Assembly (NCBI RefSeq): GCF_000016645.1
Contig: NC_009441.1
Coordinates: 620,001-684,000, forward strand
Length of the DNA: 64,000 nucleotides
Reading direction: 5' to 3'
Source: Flavobacterium johnsoniae UW101
GTDB taxonomy: Bacteria; Bacteroidota; Bacteroidia; Flavobacteriales; Flavobacteriaceae
Shown here: piece by piece, positions 8,494 to 17,584 of the stretch
How positions within the stretch are numbered: the first letter of the stretch is position 1
How the letters are laid out: each line of letters begins with the position of its first letter
Notes under the pieces: model-generated
The model's database searches: none
Told to the model about the DNA's origin: nothing
What the model saw: the letters and a program-made list of their open reading frames with translations, nothing else
Made by a program: the position numbers and the translations under genes

Positions 8494-10200
8494 ATGCGTT
8501 GGACTTTAAAACCAAAACCTTCTGAAGATAAAATCAAACATTTGGCGCAAGCCCTAAATGTAGAAGATTTTGTAGCAACGCTTTTGATTCAGCGCGGTAT
8601 TGAAACATTTGAAGATGCTAAAAATTTCTTCCGTCCGTCTTTAGAACATCTTCACGATCCGTATTTGATGAAAGATATGGATAAAGCTGTTGCAAGAATT
8701 GAACGCGCCATTGAAAATCAGGAAAACATTATGGTTTTTGGCGATTATGATGTCGACGGAACAACAGCAGTTTCTTTGGTTTCATCATATTTAAAATCGC
8801 ATTATCCTCACATTGCAACTTACATTCCAGATCGTTACGACGAAGGTTACGGAATCTCTTATAAAGGAATTGACTATGCAGACGATAACGGAATTTCTTT
8901 AATTATTGCTCTCGACTGCGGTATCAAATCGATCGATCATATCGCTTATGCAAAAGCCAAAAACATCGATTTCATTGTCTGCGATCACCACAGGCCCGGC
9001 GAAATTCTACCGGATGCTGTTGCCGTTTTAGATCCAAAAAGAGAAGACTGCTCCTACCCTTACGATGAGTTGTGTGGTTGCGGCGTTGGTTTTAAACTGA
9101 TTCAGGCTTTGGGCCAAAACCGAAATGAAACGATTGAAGATTTAGTTCCGTATCTCGATCTGGTTGCTACTGCAATTGCGGCCGATATCGTTCCGATTAC
9201 AGGAGAAAACCGCGTTCTGGCTTATTTTGGGCTGAAGGTAATTAACAGCGAACCGAGACCAGGCATTAAAGCTTTGGTCCATCAGGCAAAAAAGAAAGTT
9301 TTAGACATTACTGATGTCGTTTTTATTATTTCGCCAAGAATTAATGCTGCGGGAAGAATCAAACACGGCAATCACGCTGTCGAATTACTAACCGAATTTG
9401 ATTTAGAACAAGCCCAGCAATTCGCTTCAGAAATTGAACAATACAATGCTGATCGAAAAGATTTAGACAAAAAAATCACGAAAGAAGCTTTTCAGCAGAT
9501 TTTACAAAATAACGAAGAAGAACGTTTTTCTACTGTTGTTTTTCAGGAAGACTGGCACAAAGGCGTTATTGGAATTGTAGCTTCAAGATTAATAGAAACC
9601 TATTATCGACCGACTTTGGTTTTTACTAAAAGCGGCGACAAATATGCTGCTTCTGCAAGGTCTGTAAAAGGATTTGATGTTTACAATGCACTTGATGCAT
9701 GTTCAGAACATTTAGAACAATTTGGAGGTCATATGTATGCAGCGGGAATGACTTTAAAAGCCGAAAATTATCAGCTTTTTAAAGATGCTTTTGAGAAATG
9801 CGTACAGGAAACCATTCAACCCGAAATGCGAACTCCAGAAATCGAAATTGATGCCGAAATTGACTTTTCGGATATTACTCCAAAACTAATTCGGATTCTA
9901 AAACAATTTGAGCCTTTTGGACCGCAGAATATGACTCCGGTTTTTATGACTAAAGACATTAAAGACACTGGTTATGCTAAAACTTTGGGCGCAGAAGAAG
10001 AGCATTTGAGACTTTTCGTTAAACAATCTCTCGGAACCGACGGAATCGCTGCAATTGGCTTTGGACTCGGAAAAAAATTAAATATAGCACAAAATCAAAA
10101 TCCGTTTCAGCTGGCTTATACAATTGCCGAAAATGAATGGAACGGTAACATTTCAACTCAGCTTATGCTGAAAGACATTAGAACAGATGGAAGAGATTAA
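8494..10200 (+). CDS. recJ: Single-stranded-DNA-specific exonuclease RecJ
   Basis: 568 aa, the normal length. It is a 5'-3' ssDNA exonuclease in RecF-pathway recombination and mismatch repair. DHH-family catalytic motifs are visible: D84-Y-D-V-D-G, the D164-H-H motif in VCDHHRPG, and the DHHA1 motif EQFGGHMYAAGMTL near 408-421, followed by the C-terminal OB-fold. The last 14 bases overlap the start of the MFS gene, which implies translational coupling. Confidence 0.96.
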   Translation: MRWTLKPKPSEDKIKHLAQALNVEDFVATLLIQRGIETFEDAKNFFRPSLEHLHDPYLMKDMDKAVARIERAIENQENIMVFGDYDVDGTTAVSLVSSYLKSHYPHIATYIPDRYDEGYGISYKGIDYADDNGISLIIALDCGIKSIDHIAYAKAKNIDFIVCDHHRPGEILPDAVAVLDPKREDCSYPYDELCGCGVGFKLIQALGQNRNETIEDLVPYLDLVATAIAADIVPITGENRVLAYFGLKVINSEPRPGIKALVHQAKKKVLDITDVVFIISPRINAAGRIKHGNHAVELLTEFDLEQAQQFASEIEQYNADRKDLDKKITKEAFQQILQNNEEERFSTVVFQEDWHKGVIGIVASRLIETYYRPTLVFTKSGDKYAASARSVKGFDVYNALDACSEHLEQFGGHMYAAGMTLKAENYQLFKDAFEKCVQETIQPEMRTPEIEIDAEIDFSDITPKLIRILKQFEPFGPQNMTPVFMTKDIKDTGYAKTLGAEEEHLRLFVKQSLGTDGIAAIGFGLGKKLNIAQNQNPFQLAYTIAENEWNGNISTQLMLKDIRTDGRD

Positions 10201-11470
10201 ATCGAACAAACCTGATCCGTATCAGGCATTGCGTTACAGAGAATTCAACGTATTTTTATTATTGCGTTTTGCGATGGTTTTTGCCTGGTCGATGCAGTTT
10301 ATTGTAATCGAATGGGAAGTTTACAGCTTAACTAAAAATCCGCTTTCGCTTGGAATTATTGGTTTAATGGAAGTTATTCCGGCTGTTGGAATGGCATTGT
10401 TTGCAGGACATATTGTAGACCAGAAAGAAAAGAAAGGATTATTGGTAAAATGTATTTTAGGATTCTCGATAATCAGTTTTGGTCTATTCTTACTGACTTG
10501 GCCAAAAGTTGTTGGCGGCTGGTCTTCAAATATAATTCTATATTCAATTTACGCTTTAGTATTTTTTGGAGGCTTGGTTCGTGCTTTTATGGGACCAACT
10601 ATCTTCTCTCTTTTATCTTTAATTATTCCTAAAAAAGTATATCCAAATGCCGCAACCTGGAGCAGTTCGGTTTGGCAGATTGGAGCTGTAATGGGACCAG
10701 CATTGGCAGGATTCTCAATTAACTGGATTGGCGTTCACTGGTCAATGTGTTTGGTTTTCGGATTCTCAATTCTTTCCTTAATTGCTTTATCGCAAATCAG
10801 TGCAAAACCAATCATCAATCCGAAGATTGGAGAATCAATTAAAGACAGCCTTACAGAAGGTTTAACATTTGTATTTAAAAACAAGATTGTTTTAGGTGCT
10901 TTATCTCTTGATATGATTGCTGTACTTTTTGGAGGAGCCGTTGCATTACTGCCTGTTTTTGCTCAGGATATTTTAAAAGTAGGTTCTGAAGGCTTCGGAA
11001 TTTTAAGAGCTGCTCCTGCTGTGGGCGCTTTTATTACAATGATTGTTTCGGCTTATGTGCCTCTATATAAAAATGCAGGAAAGAAACTTCTAATTGCCAT
11101 ATTTGTTTTTGGATTATCAATCATTCTATTTGGTCTTTCAACTTATTTCTGGCTTTCTGTTTTTGCTTTATTTTTAAGCGGATTGGCAGATGGAATTTCG
11201 GTAGTAATCCGTCAAACGATTTTACAGCTTAAAACTCCGGATCATATGCGCGGACGTGTTGGCGCTGTAAATTCAATTTTTGTTGGATCTTCTAATGAAC
11301 TAGGTGCTTTTGAAAGCGGTGCAACAGCTAAATTAATGGGCGCTGTAACATCGGTTGTTTTTGGTGGAAGTGTTACACTTTTAACTGTTGTTTTCACTGC
11401 ATTAAAATCGCCGACTTTTAGAAATTTAGATTTGAAAAGAGATATGGATGAACATCATAAATTGGAATAG
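10187..11470 (+). CDS. MFS transporter (EntS/MFS_3-like exporter)
   Basis: 427 aa with about twelve hydrophobic helices. It includes the MFS cytoplasmic loop signature after helix 2 (AGHIVDQKEKKGLL) and a second half-repeat (LKTPDHMRGRVGAVNSIFVG) typical of the enterobactin-exporter-like branch. It lies in the inner membrane and probably exports a small molecule, but the substrate is unknown. The start overlaps recJ by 14 bp, and the hydrolase ATG follows the stop with no gap, so recJ-MFS-hydrolase is likely one transcript. Confidence 0.9.
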   Translation: MEEIKSNKPDPYQALRYREFNVFLLLRFAMVFAWSMQFIVIEWEVYSLTKNPLSLGIIGLMEVIPAVGMALFAGHIVDQKEKKGLLVKCILGFSIISFGLFLLTWPKVVGGWSSNIILYSIYALVFFGGLVRAFMGPTIFSLLSLIIPKKVYPNAATWSSSVWQIGAVMGPALAGFSINWIGVHWSMCLVFGFSILSLIALSQISAKPIINPKIGESIKDSLTEGLTFVFKNKIVLGALSLDMIAVLFGGAVALLPVFAQDILKVGSEGFGILRAAPAVGAFITMIVSAYVPLYKNAGKKLLIAIFVFGLSIILFGLSTYFWLSVFALFLSGLADGISVVIRQTILQLKTPDHMRGRVGAVNSIFVGSSNELGAFESGATAKLMGAVTSVVFGGSVTLLTVVFTALKSPTFRNLDLKRDMDEHHKLE

Positions 11471-12385
11471 ATGAAGTCATTTTTTGTTTCTTTTTTTCTC
11501 ATGTTTTGCTTTTTCGCAAATGCACAAAACCTGTATATCAAAACGTACGGAAATGAAAAGAACAAACCCGTAATTTTTATTCATGGAGGCCCAAGCGGTA
11601 ATGCAACTTTGTTTGAAGGAACGACAGCTCAAAAACTGGCCGATCAGGGATTTTATGTTATTGCATACGATCGTCGCGGCGAAGGAAGATCGGCAGATCC
11701 TGACGCAAAATTTACTTATGAAGAAGCTTTTCAGGATTTAAATTTTATTTACAAAATATACAATTTAAAGAAAGCTGTTTTACTCAGCCATAGTTTTGGC
11801 GGTTTGGTTGCGACACTTTATGCTAATAAATATCCGCAAAATGTGAGTGCTTTGGTTTTAGCAGGTGCTTTGTTTTCACAGCAGGAAACGTACGATCATA
11901 TTTTAAATACACTGAAGAAAAAATACAACAATGATTCCGAACAATTAAAAAGAATACACGTTGTAGAAAATCTTGATAAAAATTCGGCCGAATATCGAAA
12001 AAAATGTTTTGAACTCGCAGGAGAAAACGGCTTTTTTAAAATGCCAAATCCAACTGCAGAATCTAAAAAGCTATATACCGATTATGAAACCGGGGAATTC
12101 TATAAAACCAATATTCGAAACAAAAACGCACCTTTACTTTTTTATCAAAACGAAAAGCAAAACAATATTGACAGCAGACCATTTTTAAAGAAAATAAAAG
12201 CTGCTGGAGTTCCTATTTATGGAATTTACGGGAAACAAGACGGCATTTTTTCATTGGCACAAATTAAATCCATTAAAGATCTGGCTGGCGAAAAACACTT
12301 CGCTTTTCTAGATAATTGTTCTCATTATTTATTTGTAGACCTGCAAAAAGAATTTCTTGATAACATAAAAAAATGGCTTAAATAA
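11471..12385 (+). CDS. Secreted alpha/beta hydrolase
   Basis: 304 aa. Signal peptide residues 1-18 (MKSFFVSFFLMFCFFANA) are followed by the oxyanion-hole motif FIHGGPSGN, the nucleophile elbow SHSFGG with Ser108 (first elbow residue Ser instead of the usual Gly), an acid in YGKQDG and the catalytic His in NCSHYLF. The fold resembles proline iminopeptidase-type hydrolases. The substrate cannot be inferred. It is predicted to be periplasmic. The ATG abuts the MFS stop codon. Confidence 0.88.
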   Translation: MKSFFVSFFLMFCFFANAQNLYIKTYGNEKNKPVIFIHGGPSGNATLFEGTTAQKLADQGFYVIAYDRRGEGRSADPDAKFTYEEAFQDLNFIYKIYNLKKAVLLSHSFGGLVATLYANKYPQNVSALVLAGALFSQQETYDHILNTLKKKYNNDSEQLKRIHVVENLDKNSAEYRKKCFELAGENGFFKMPNPTAESKKLYTDYETGEFYKTNIRNKNAPLLFYQNEKQNNIDSRPFLKKIKAAGVPIYGIYGKQDGIFSLAQIKSIKDLAGEKHFAFLDNCSHYLFVDLQKEFLDNIKKWLK

Positions 12386-12436
12386 TCTTTTTCATTTTTT
12401 ATGAATTTTTTATTTAGAATTAATATAAATAATATT

Positions 12437-12444
12437 TATATTTG
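12437..12444 (+). promoter_or_regulatory. -7 box TATATTTG
   Basis: An exact TAnnTTTG match, 20 bp before the ATG of the 118-aa protein. Confidence 0.45.
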
Positions 12445-12464
12445 TTGGAATAAAAGGATTAACG

Positions 12465-12821
12465 ATGAGAGAAATAGAACAGATATATCATAACAATTTT
12501 GGAATTGCCTTTTACTGGAAACAAAACAGCCAAACTATTCTTGACAAAGTTCAATTGGTTTTTAAAGAAACAGGCTTTTATTTTACAATTTCCGAATTGA
12601 ATCAATTTTGTGATTTAATTGAAGACAGCCTTCTTGAAAACACTTGCTGTGAAGCTTGCGAAATGAAATATTCCTGCCATAAATTTTTATTGAAAACGCC
12701 ATGCAATTCGATAGATCTTGCTGTTTCTATGACCGAATTAAAATCGATTAAAGATTTAGTCGAAGGTTCTTTGTTTAAAATTGAACTTGATGAATATGTC
12801 TACGGAGTTGGACTAAACTAA
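12465..12821 (+). CDS. Small Cys-rich hypothetical protein
   Basis: 118 aa. The centre carries a cluster of cysteines (NTCCEACEMKYSCHKFLLKTPC, read here in two parts: NTCCEACE and YSCHKFLLKTPC), which could bind a metal. No signal or membrane segment is present. It has its own promoter-like box. I do not recognise a characterised family. It could be a regulator or a metal-responsive protein, but nothing in the sequence decides this. Confidence 0.65.
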   Translation: MREIEQIYHNNFGIAFYWKQNSQTILDKVQLVFKETGFYFTISELNQFCDLIEDSLLENTCCEACEMKYSCHKFLLKTPCNSIDLAVSMTELKSIKDLVEGSLFKIELDEYVYGVGLN

Positions 12822-12870
12822 GAATTATTCTAAATAAATTAACACTATTTTTTCATTATTGAAATATATT

Positions 12871-12899
12871 TTGTTTGTATTCAAAATAAAGTATATTTA
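12871..12899 (+). promoter_or_regulatory. Promoter of the multihaem lipoprotein gene
   Basis: TTG (12871-12873), 18 bp, then TATATTTA (12892-12899) fits the Bacteroidota -33/-7 pattern with one mismatch. The ATG at 12905 is only 5 bp further on, so the transcript could be leaderless. Confidence 0.4.
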
Positions 12900-12904
12900 C
12901 GACA

Positions 12905-14116
12905 ATGAAAAATACCTGCATTATTATTGCTTTTATGGTTTTGTCGGTTTTCTTAACAAACTGCACAAACAAATCAGATGAATACATTGATCCGCGTGGT
13001 ACTAACTATGCCGGTTCAGAAAGCTGTATTCAATGTCATAAAGCAGAATCAGAATCTGCTTTTCACAGTTCACATTTTAAAGCAACTTCTCCCGCTCTTA
13101 AAGAAAACGTTTTGGGTCATTTTTCGAAAGGAAAAAACACTTTTGTATACGACAAAAACACCAAACTGGTGATGGAAGAGCGAAACGATACTTTATATCA
13201 GGTTTTATATAAAAACAATAAAGAAGTAGAAGCTTATCCTTTTGAGGTTTTATTTGGTGTTAAACATGCTCAAACCAGTGCATATTGGAAGAATCATTAC
13301 ACATACGAATTGCCTGTTTCTTATTATAAATCTTTGAACAGCTGGGCTACAAGTCCAGGATATTCGGCAACTGTACCAAATTTTGAGAGAAAGATTGAAA
13401 AAGAATGTTACGGCTGTCATAGTTCAAACATAGCAAGCAGATATATTACAACGAGTTCAGACAGCATTACGTTTACGAACATGGAAGTAGAAGACTTTAT
13501 GAACCCAAAAACGTTAATCTATGGCATAGACTGCGAGCGATGCCACGGCCCGGCAAAAAAACATGTGCAGACTCATTTAAAGTTTCCTGATTTAAAACTG
13601 GCACAGGATATTGTTTCTTTTAAAAAATTAACCCGACAACAAAAAATAGATGCCTGTGCAATTTGTCATTCAGGAAATGATAAACTAAAAATAAAATCTC
13701 GTTTTGAGTTTAGACCCGGCGATAATCTTCTGGATTATTTTAGAGGCGTTCCGGGATCAAATGATAATAAAGTTTATGATGTTCACGGCAATCAGCTTGG
13801 ATTATTATCTCAAAGTAAATGTTTCAAGAAAAACGAAACTATGACTTGTATGAACTGCCACAATCCGCATGAGAATACTTCTAAAAGCATGGTTTCATAT
13901 TCTAAAATCTGTATGAGCTGTCATCAGGATCCAAAACACACTCCAGAAACCCTAAAAACTGTATCAAAAACAGCAATGGCAGAAAATTGCATAGAATGCC
14001 ATATGCCAAAACAGGATTCAAATGCTATTCGATTTCAGCAGTCAAATACTGCCGCAATGTCTAGTTATTCTTTACGAACACACAAAATTGGAATTTACCC
14101 GGCTAATAAGAAGTAA
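12905..14116 (+). CDS. Seven-haem c-type cytochrome lipoprotein
   Basis: 403 aa. The lipoprotein signal ends at Cys20 (VFLTNC). Seven CxxCH haem-attachment motifs follow: CIQCH (41-45), CYGCH, CERCH, CAICH, CMNCH, CMSCH and CIECH. The spacing and the GSESCIQCH start resemble the cytochrome c554/multihaem family. It should be lipid-anchored in the periplasm or on the surface and take part in electron transfer. The partner oxidase or reductase is not in the window. The 3' end abuts the convergent lpxH stop without a gap. Confidence 0.9.
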   Translation: MKNTCIIIAFMVLSVFLTNCTNKSDEYIDPRGTNYAGSESCIQCHKAESESAFHSSHFKATSPALKENVLGHFSKGKNTFVYDKNTKLVMEERNDTLYQVLYKNNKEVEAYPFEVLFGVKHAQTSAYWKNHYTYELPVSYYKSLNSWATSPGYSATVPNFERKIEKECYGCHSSNIASRYITTSSDSITFTNMEVEDFMNPKTLIYGIDCERCHGPAKKHVQTHLKFPDLKLAQDIVSFKKLTRQQKIDACAICHSGNDKLKIKSRFEFRPGDNLLDYFRGVPGSNDNKVYDVHGNQLGLLSQSKCFKKNETMTCMNCHNPHENTSKSMVSYSKICMSCHQDPKHTPETLKTVSKTAMAENCIECHMPKQDSNAIRFQQSNTAAMSSYSLRTHKIGIYPANKK

Positions 14117-14860
14117 TTATTTCTTGTATTCCTTAAGTTCGAAAGTTTCTCCGTCGAAAACGCCATAAGTAAAGTAGCCAATCCAGTCGCCCAGGTTAAC
14201 ATACTCGGAATTTTCGCCAACTGGACGAATCATTGGTAAATGACGATGCCCAAAAATAAAATAATTATAATGTTTGGTTTCTAGTTTTCGTTTAGCATAC
14301 AAGATAAGCCATTCTTTTTCTTCACCTAAAAACTTAATATCTTCATCACCAGAAATCAATTTATTTTTAACTGATAAATATTGTGCTAAACTAACACCAA
14401 CATCTGGATGAAGCCAGCGGAAAAGCCATTTTGAAAACGGATTTGTAAATACCTTTTTCATTCTTTTATACCCTTTATCGCCTGGACCTTTTCCGTCTCC
14501 GTGACCAATTAAAAAGGTCTTCCCGTTAAAAGTAAATTCTTTGTTATCGTGATAAACCGGAATATTCAATTCGGTTTCAAAATAATCATTCATCCAAAGA
14601 TCATGATTTCCAACAAAAAAATAAATGGGAATACCGCTGTCGCGAATTTCAGCCAGTTTACCTAAAATTCGAACAAATCCTTTTGGTACAACGGTTTTAT
14701 ATTCAAACCAAAAATCAAATAAATCTCCTAATAAAAAAATCGCTTCTGCATCTTCTTTAACCTCATCAAGCCAGGCTACGAATTTCTTTTCGCGCGGTAA
14801 ACTCAATTCTGGAGTCGGCGCACCAAAATGCTGATCTGAAGCAAAATATACTTTTTTCAT
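14117..14860 (-). CDS. lpxH: UDP-2,3-diacylglucosamine diphosphatase
   Basis: 247 aa calcineurin-like metallophosphoesterase. It cleaves UDP-2,3-diacylglucosamine to lipid X in lipid A synthesis at the inner membrane. Metal-site motifs are D9-Q-H11, G-D46 in GDLFDFWF, N85-H86-D87, H120 in IGHGDG and H205-R-H207. A Trp/Arg-rich cap (KWLFRWLHPD) follows the fourth motif. The orthodox start is the ATG at 14860. The convergent neighbour ends at the adjacent base. Confidence 0.9.
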   Translation of the reverse strand: MKKVYFASDQHFGAPTPELSLPREKKFVAWLDEVKEDAEAIFLLGDLFDFWFEYKTVVPKGFVRILGKLAEIRDSGIPIYFFVGNHDLWMNDYFETELNIPVYHDNKEFTFNGKTFLIGHGDGKGPGDKGYKRMKKVFTNPFSKWLFRWLHPDVGVSLAQYLSVKNKLISGDEDIKFLGEEKEWLILYAKRKLETKHYNYFIFGHRHLPMIRPVGENSEYVNLGDWIGYFTYGVFDGETFELKEYKK

Positions 14861-14932
14861 TTAGATTGTTAGATTGTTAGACTTCTTAGATTTTTAAACA
14901 ACTAAGATAAAACCTTTTGACTTTGGACTTTT

Positions 14933-15385
14933 TTACAAATTATCAGATGCGTACCACTCTGCAAACGAAGATTCTGTTTCCTGAAGTTTTAATGAGAAAA
15001 GAGAAATTCCAACAGGCAGACGGTTTTTAATTCTTTCTGCAAAATCTACAACCATGTTTTCACTCGTTGGCTGATAATCAACTAAAATAACATGATGGCC
15101 GCGATTTTTTAATTCATTTGCCAATTCTATATGCGGTGTCGTTTGGTTAAAAACAGTCGCATGATCAAACTGATCGACGATTTCTTCTTTTACAATTTTC
15201 TTTAGATCAGAAAAGTCAATTACCATTCCGAACTTTACATTCGATCGGTCTGTAATTGGCGAACCAATAACCGTTACCGATAATTTATAACTGTGCCCGT
15301 GAACGTTTTTGCATTTTCCGTCGTAACCGTACAATGCATGCCCGGTTTCGAAGCTAAATTGTTTTGTAATTCTGATATTACTCAT
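14933..15385 (-). CDS. queD: 6-carboxytetrahydropterin synthase / 6-pyruvoyltetrahydropterin synthase family
   Basis: 150 aa. Zinc ligands H16, H29 and H31 and the catalytic Cys25 (YDGKCKNVHGHSY) are in place, as are the DQFDHATVFN segment and the Glu-containing LQETESSFAEWY near the end. QueD makes 6-carboxytetrahydropterin for queuosine synthesis. PTPS of tetrahydropterin metabolism has the same fold, and the sequence alone does not settle which. No other queuosine gene is in the window. It is 72 bp upstream of lpxH on the same strand. Confidence 0.85.
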   Translation of the reverse strand: MSNIRITKQFSFETGHALYGYDGKCKNVHGHSYKLSVTVIGSPITDRSNVKFGMVIDFSDLKKIVKEEIVDQFDHATVFNQTTPHIELANELKNRGHHVILVDYQPTSENMVVDFAERIKNRLPVGISLFSLKLQETESSFAEWYASDNL

Positions 15386-15417
15386 CGATTTTTAATTTAA
15401 GGTTGCAAATTTACAAA

Positions 15418-15600
15418 TTAATAACCGTTTTTATCTCTTTTTTTAGCACGGTTATACATCCACAAGGCAATTCCTCCTAAAACCAGAAACGGAATGAAAG
15501 ATCCAATAACAACTCCTATTTGGTAACTGCTGTCTGGCGCGTGTTTTATTTTTTCTGCAACATCGACATTTTGAAATAGTGAAATGATAGTCATGTTCAA
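15418..15600 (-). CDS. Small single-pass membrane protein
   Basis: 60 aa: MNMTIISLFQNVD, then one hydrophobic helix (about residues 28-49, VVIGSFIPFLVLGGIALWMYNR) and a basic Lys/Arg tail, suggesting an inner-membrane protein with a cytoplasmic C-terminus. No family is recognised. It sits between queD and the enoyl-CoA hydratase on the same strand. Regular ORF structure and a normal membrane topology support a real gene. Confidence 0.55.
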   Translation of the reverse strand: MNMTIISLFQNVDVAEKIKHAPDSSYQIGVVIGSFIPFLVLGGIALWMYNRAKKRDKNGY

Positions 15601-15684
15601 TAATTTATATAGTGAAAAATTGTTCTTAAAATGTTTTTCAAAACTATGTTACTATTTCTCTAAAATCAATGACTTATATCATAC

Positions 15685-16449
15685 CTATTTTTTAAACTGT
15701 AACAAAGCATTTCTGCTGAAATCAGATAAAACGAGTTTACCTGTAATAGCTGCACGTTCGAACAAAAGAGATTCCCATTGTTCTGTACCTTCCCAGATAA
15801 TCTTTTTCATTTCTTTTAAAGATTCGGGATTGTATGAACTTAATTTTTGCGCAAAATTTTCAACTTCGGCATCAAGATTTTCAGCATTGCTTAAAACAGA
15901 ATATAATCCTTTTTGAAAAGCCCACTCTGCCGATTTCCATGCGTGCGCCGTCAAAGTCATTTCGACCATTGCTGTTTTACCTATTTTTCGTGAAACTGCC
16001 GGTTCGATCACAAAAGGTCCAATGCCAATGGCAAGTTCAGATAATTTTATATCACTTTCTTGAGTTGCAAAAACATAATCACAGGCAGATATAATTCCTA
16101 CACCGCCTCCAACAGCTTTTCCCTGAACGCGGCCAATAATCAACTTATTACAATTGCGCATTGCATTTATTAAATGTGCAAAACCAGAGAAAAATTCAGT
16201 TCCCTGTTCTTCATTTTCTACCTGCAAAAGTTCATCAAACGAAGCGCCTGAACAAAATGCTTTTGCGCCTTCACTTTTTAATATAATTACCGAAACTTTT
16301 TCATTTCGGCTTAATTCATTAATTTCAGATGTAAGTCGGTCTAATAATTCACGCGGGAAAGAATTACTTGCCGGATGTCCAAACTGCACCGTGGCAATTG
16401 TATTTTGAAAAGAGGTTTGTAAAGAACCCTTTATAATTTCTGAACTCAT
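15685..16449 (-). CDS. Enoyl-CoA hydratase/isomerase family protein
   Basis: 254 aa crotonase-fold enzyme. It shows the CoA-binding stretch GAKAFCSGASFDELL, the oxyanion-hole motif GKAVGGGVGIISACDY and the following SELAIGIGP, in which the Glu fits one catalytic position of hydratases. Family members hydrate or isomerise enoyl-CoA in fatty-acid or amino-acid breakdown. The exact substrate is open. It has no neighbouring beta-oxidation gene. Confidence 0.88.
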   Translation of the reverse strand: MSSEIIKGSLQTSFQNTIATVQFGHPASNSFPRELLDRLTSEINELSRNEKVSVIILKSEGAKAFCSGASFDELLQVENEEQGTEFFSGFAHLINAMRNCNKLIIGRVQGKAVGGGVGIISACDYVFATQESDIKLSELAIGIGPFVIEPAVSRKIGKTAMVEMTLTAHAWKSAEWAFQKGLYSVLSNAENLDAEVENFAQKLSSYNPESLKEMKKIIWEGTEQWESLLFERAAITGKLVLSDFSRNALLQFKK

Positions 16450-16552
16450 AAAAACAGTTTTAATGTAAAGTTACACTTTTGAAAAATATTTTGCCTGTTA
16501 GGCTCCTAAATTTGTTTTTTGAAAATTAAATGACTTTATTTGCTATGACTTT

Positions 16553-16626
16553 GGGGGATTAGCTCATTTGGCTAGAGTACTTGCCTGGCAGGCAAGGGGT
16601 GACCGGTTCGAATCCGGTATTCTCCA
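16553..16626 (+). tRNA. tRNA-Ala(GGC)
   Basis: The cloverleaf folds fully. The acceptor GGGGGAT pairs with ATTCTCC and has the alanine-identity G3:U70 wobble pair. The D stem is GCTC/GAGT. The anticodon stem CTTGC/GCAAG encloses the loop CTGGCAG, which gives anticodon GGC. The T stem is ACCGG/CCGGT with loop TTCGAAT, and the discriminator is A73. The 3' CCA is not encoded. Confidence 0.95.
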
Positions 16627-16634
16627 CAAAATTA

Positions 16635-16668
16635 AAAACCCTTGTAAATTTAGTTTTACAAGGGTTTT
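16635..16668 (+). terminator. Terminator after tRNA-Ala
   Basis: A 14-bp stem (AAAACCCTTGTAAA and its complement) is followed by GTTTTTATTT. The remaining AT-rich gap to 17022 shows no ORF or RNA that I can support. Confidence 0.85.
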
Positions 16669-17022
16669 GTTTTTATTTAATAAAAGTAATATTTTTTCCT
16701 TAAAGCATAAATTATTTTTAATACTATTCCTACTAAATAGTTAGGTGCTTTATTTTCAATTCTTACATTTTATATTTCCTATTTATTTTTCAAAAAAAAT
16801 ATTTTTCATAGAAAAACACAATAAAATAATGAATTGATTTTATATATCAAATAGCATAAAAATATTTAACATCTTAATTATCAAAACTTTAACATTTTTA
16901 ACGGTAAGTAAAAACCTATAATAAAAATCATATTTTTTCTTAATTCAATGAATTAAACACAATAAATCTCACAATTAAAGCTAAAAAAATCAATAATTAT
17001 CAAAAATAAAATGAGAATTTTC

Positions 17023-17052
17023 TTTGTTAAAAAAAATAAAAAACTATTTTTA
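17023..17052 (+). promoter_or_regulatory. Likely promoter of the giant RHS operon
   Basis: TTTG (17023-17026), 18 bp, then TATTTTTA (17045-17052), close to TAnnTTTG. It implies a start of transcription near 17058 and translation from the ATG at 17078. It is the only candidate promoter I see before the 33-kb same-strand array. Confidence 0.4.
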
Positions 17053-17077
17053 CACCACAAATTTAACAAGGCTTTCC

Positions 17078-17584
17078 ATGATAAAACACAAGAGCAGTTT
17101 GTTGCTCATTATCAATTCTTTACTAGTTTTCTCACTAATTTTTTATGTAATTCTGACAAGTTTTACATCTAAAACAAAAATAGTTTATGTAGATACTACA
17201 GAATTATTTAATGGTTTTTCAATGACCAAAGAATTAAAAAGTAAAGGAGAGAAAGAATTTATTTCAAAAAAAATTGCGCTTGATAATTTATATTCTCAAA
17301 TACAATCAAAATCTATCAACGCATCTCAAAAAGAAGTTTTGATGAAGCAGTTTATCCAGGAAAAAGAAGAACTGGAACAATTTAATCAAATCTACGCTGC
17401 AACTGAATCTTCAAAAATCTGGTCACGCATCAATAGCTACTCAGAAGATTTTTCAAAAGAAAATAATTACGACTTAATAATTGGTACCGAAAATAAAACT
17501 ACTGTTTTATATGCCGATGAAAAAATTACCGTAACAAAAGAATTACTTACTTATATAAACAAAAGATATGAAGGACTTAAATAA
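17078..17584 (+). CDS. OmpH/Skp-like membrane-anchored protein
   Basis: 168 aa from the ATG at 17078 (MIKHKSSLLLIINS). The open frame begins 54 bp earlier at a TTG, but that lies in the proposed promoter. One N-terminal hydrophobic helix is followed by IVYVDTTELFNGFSMTKEL, the typical start of OmpH-family proteins, and a helical coiled region to about 125. Skp/OmpH proteins are periplasmic chaperones for outer-membrane proteins. Being first in the array, it may serve the giant proteins downstream, which is inference. Confidence 0.7.
   Translation: MIKHKSSLLLIINSLLVFSLIFYVILTSFTSKTKIVYVDTTELFNGFSMTKELKSKGEKEFISKKIALDNLYSQIQSKSINASQKEVLMKQFIQEKEELEQFNQIYAATESSKIWSRINSYSEDFSKENNYDLIIGTENKTTVLYADEKITVTKELLTYINKRYEGLK

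Noticed and set aside
16627..17022. Hidden small RNA or gene in the AT-rich gap
   Set aside because: Apart from the terminator and promoter I see no stable structure or plausible ORF.
17024..17077. N-terminal extension of the OmpH-like protein
   Set aside because: The TTG lies in the -33 part of the proposed promoter. The ATG at 17078 begins a normal signal anchor.
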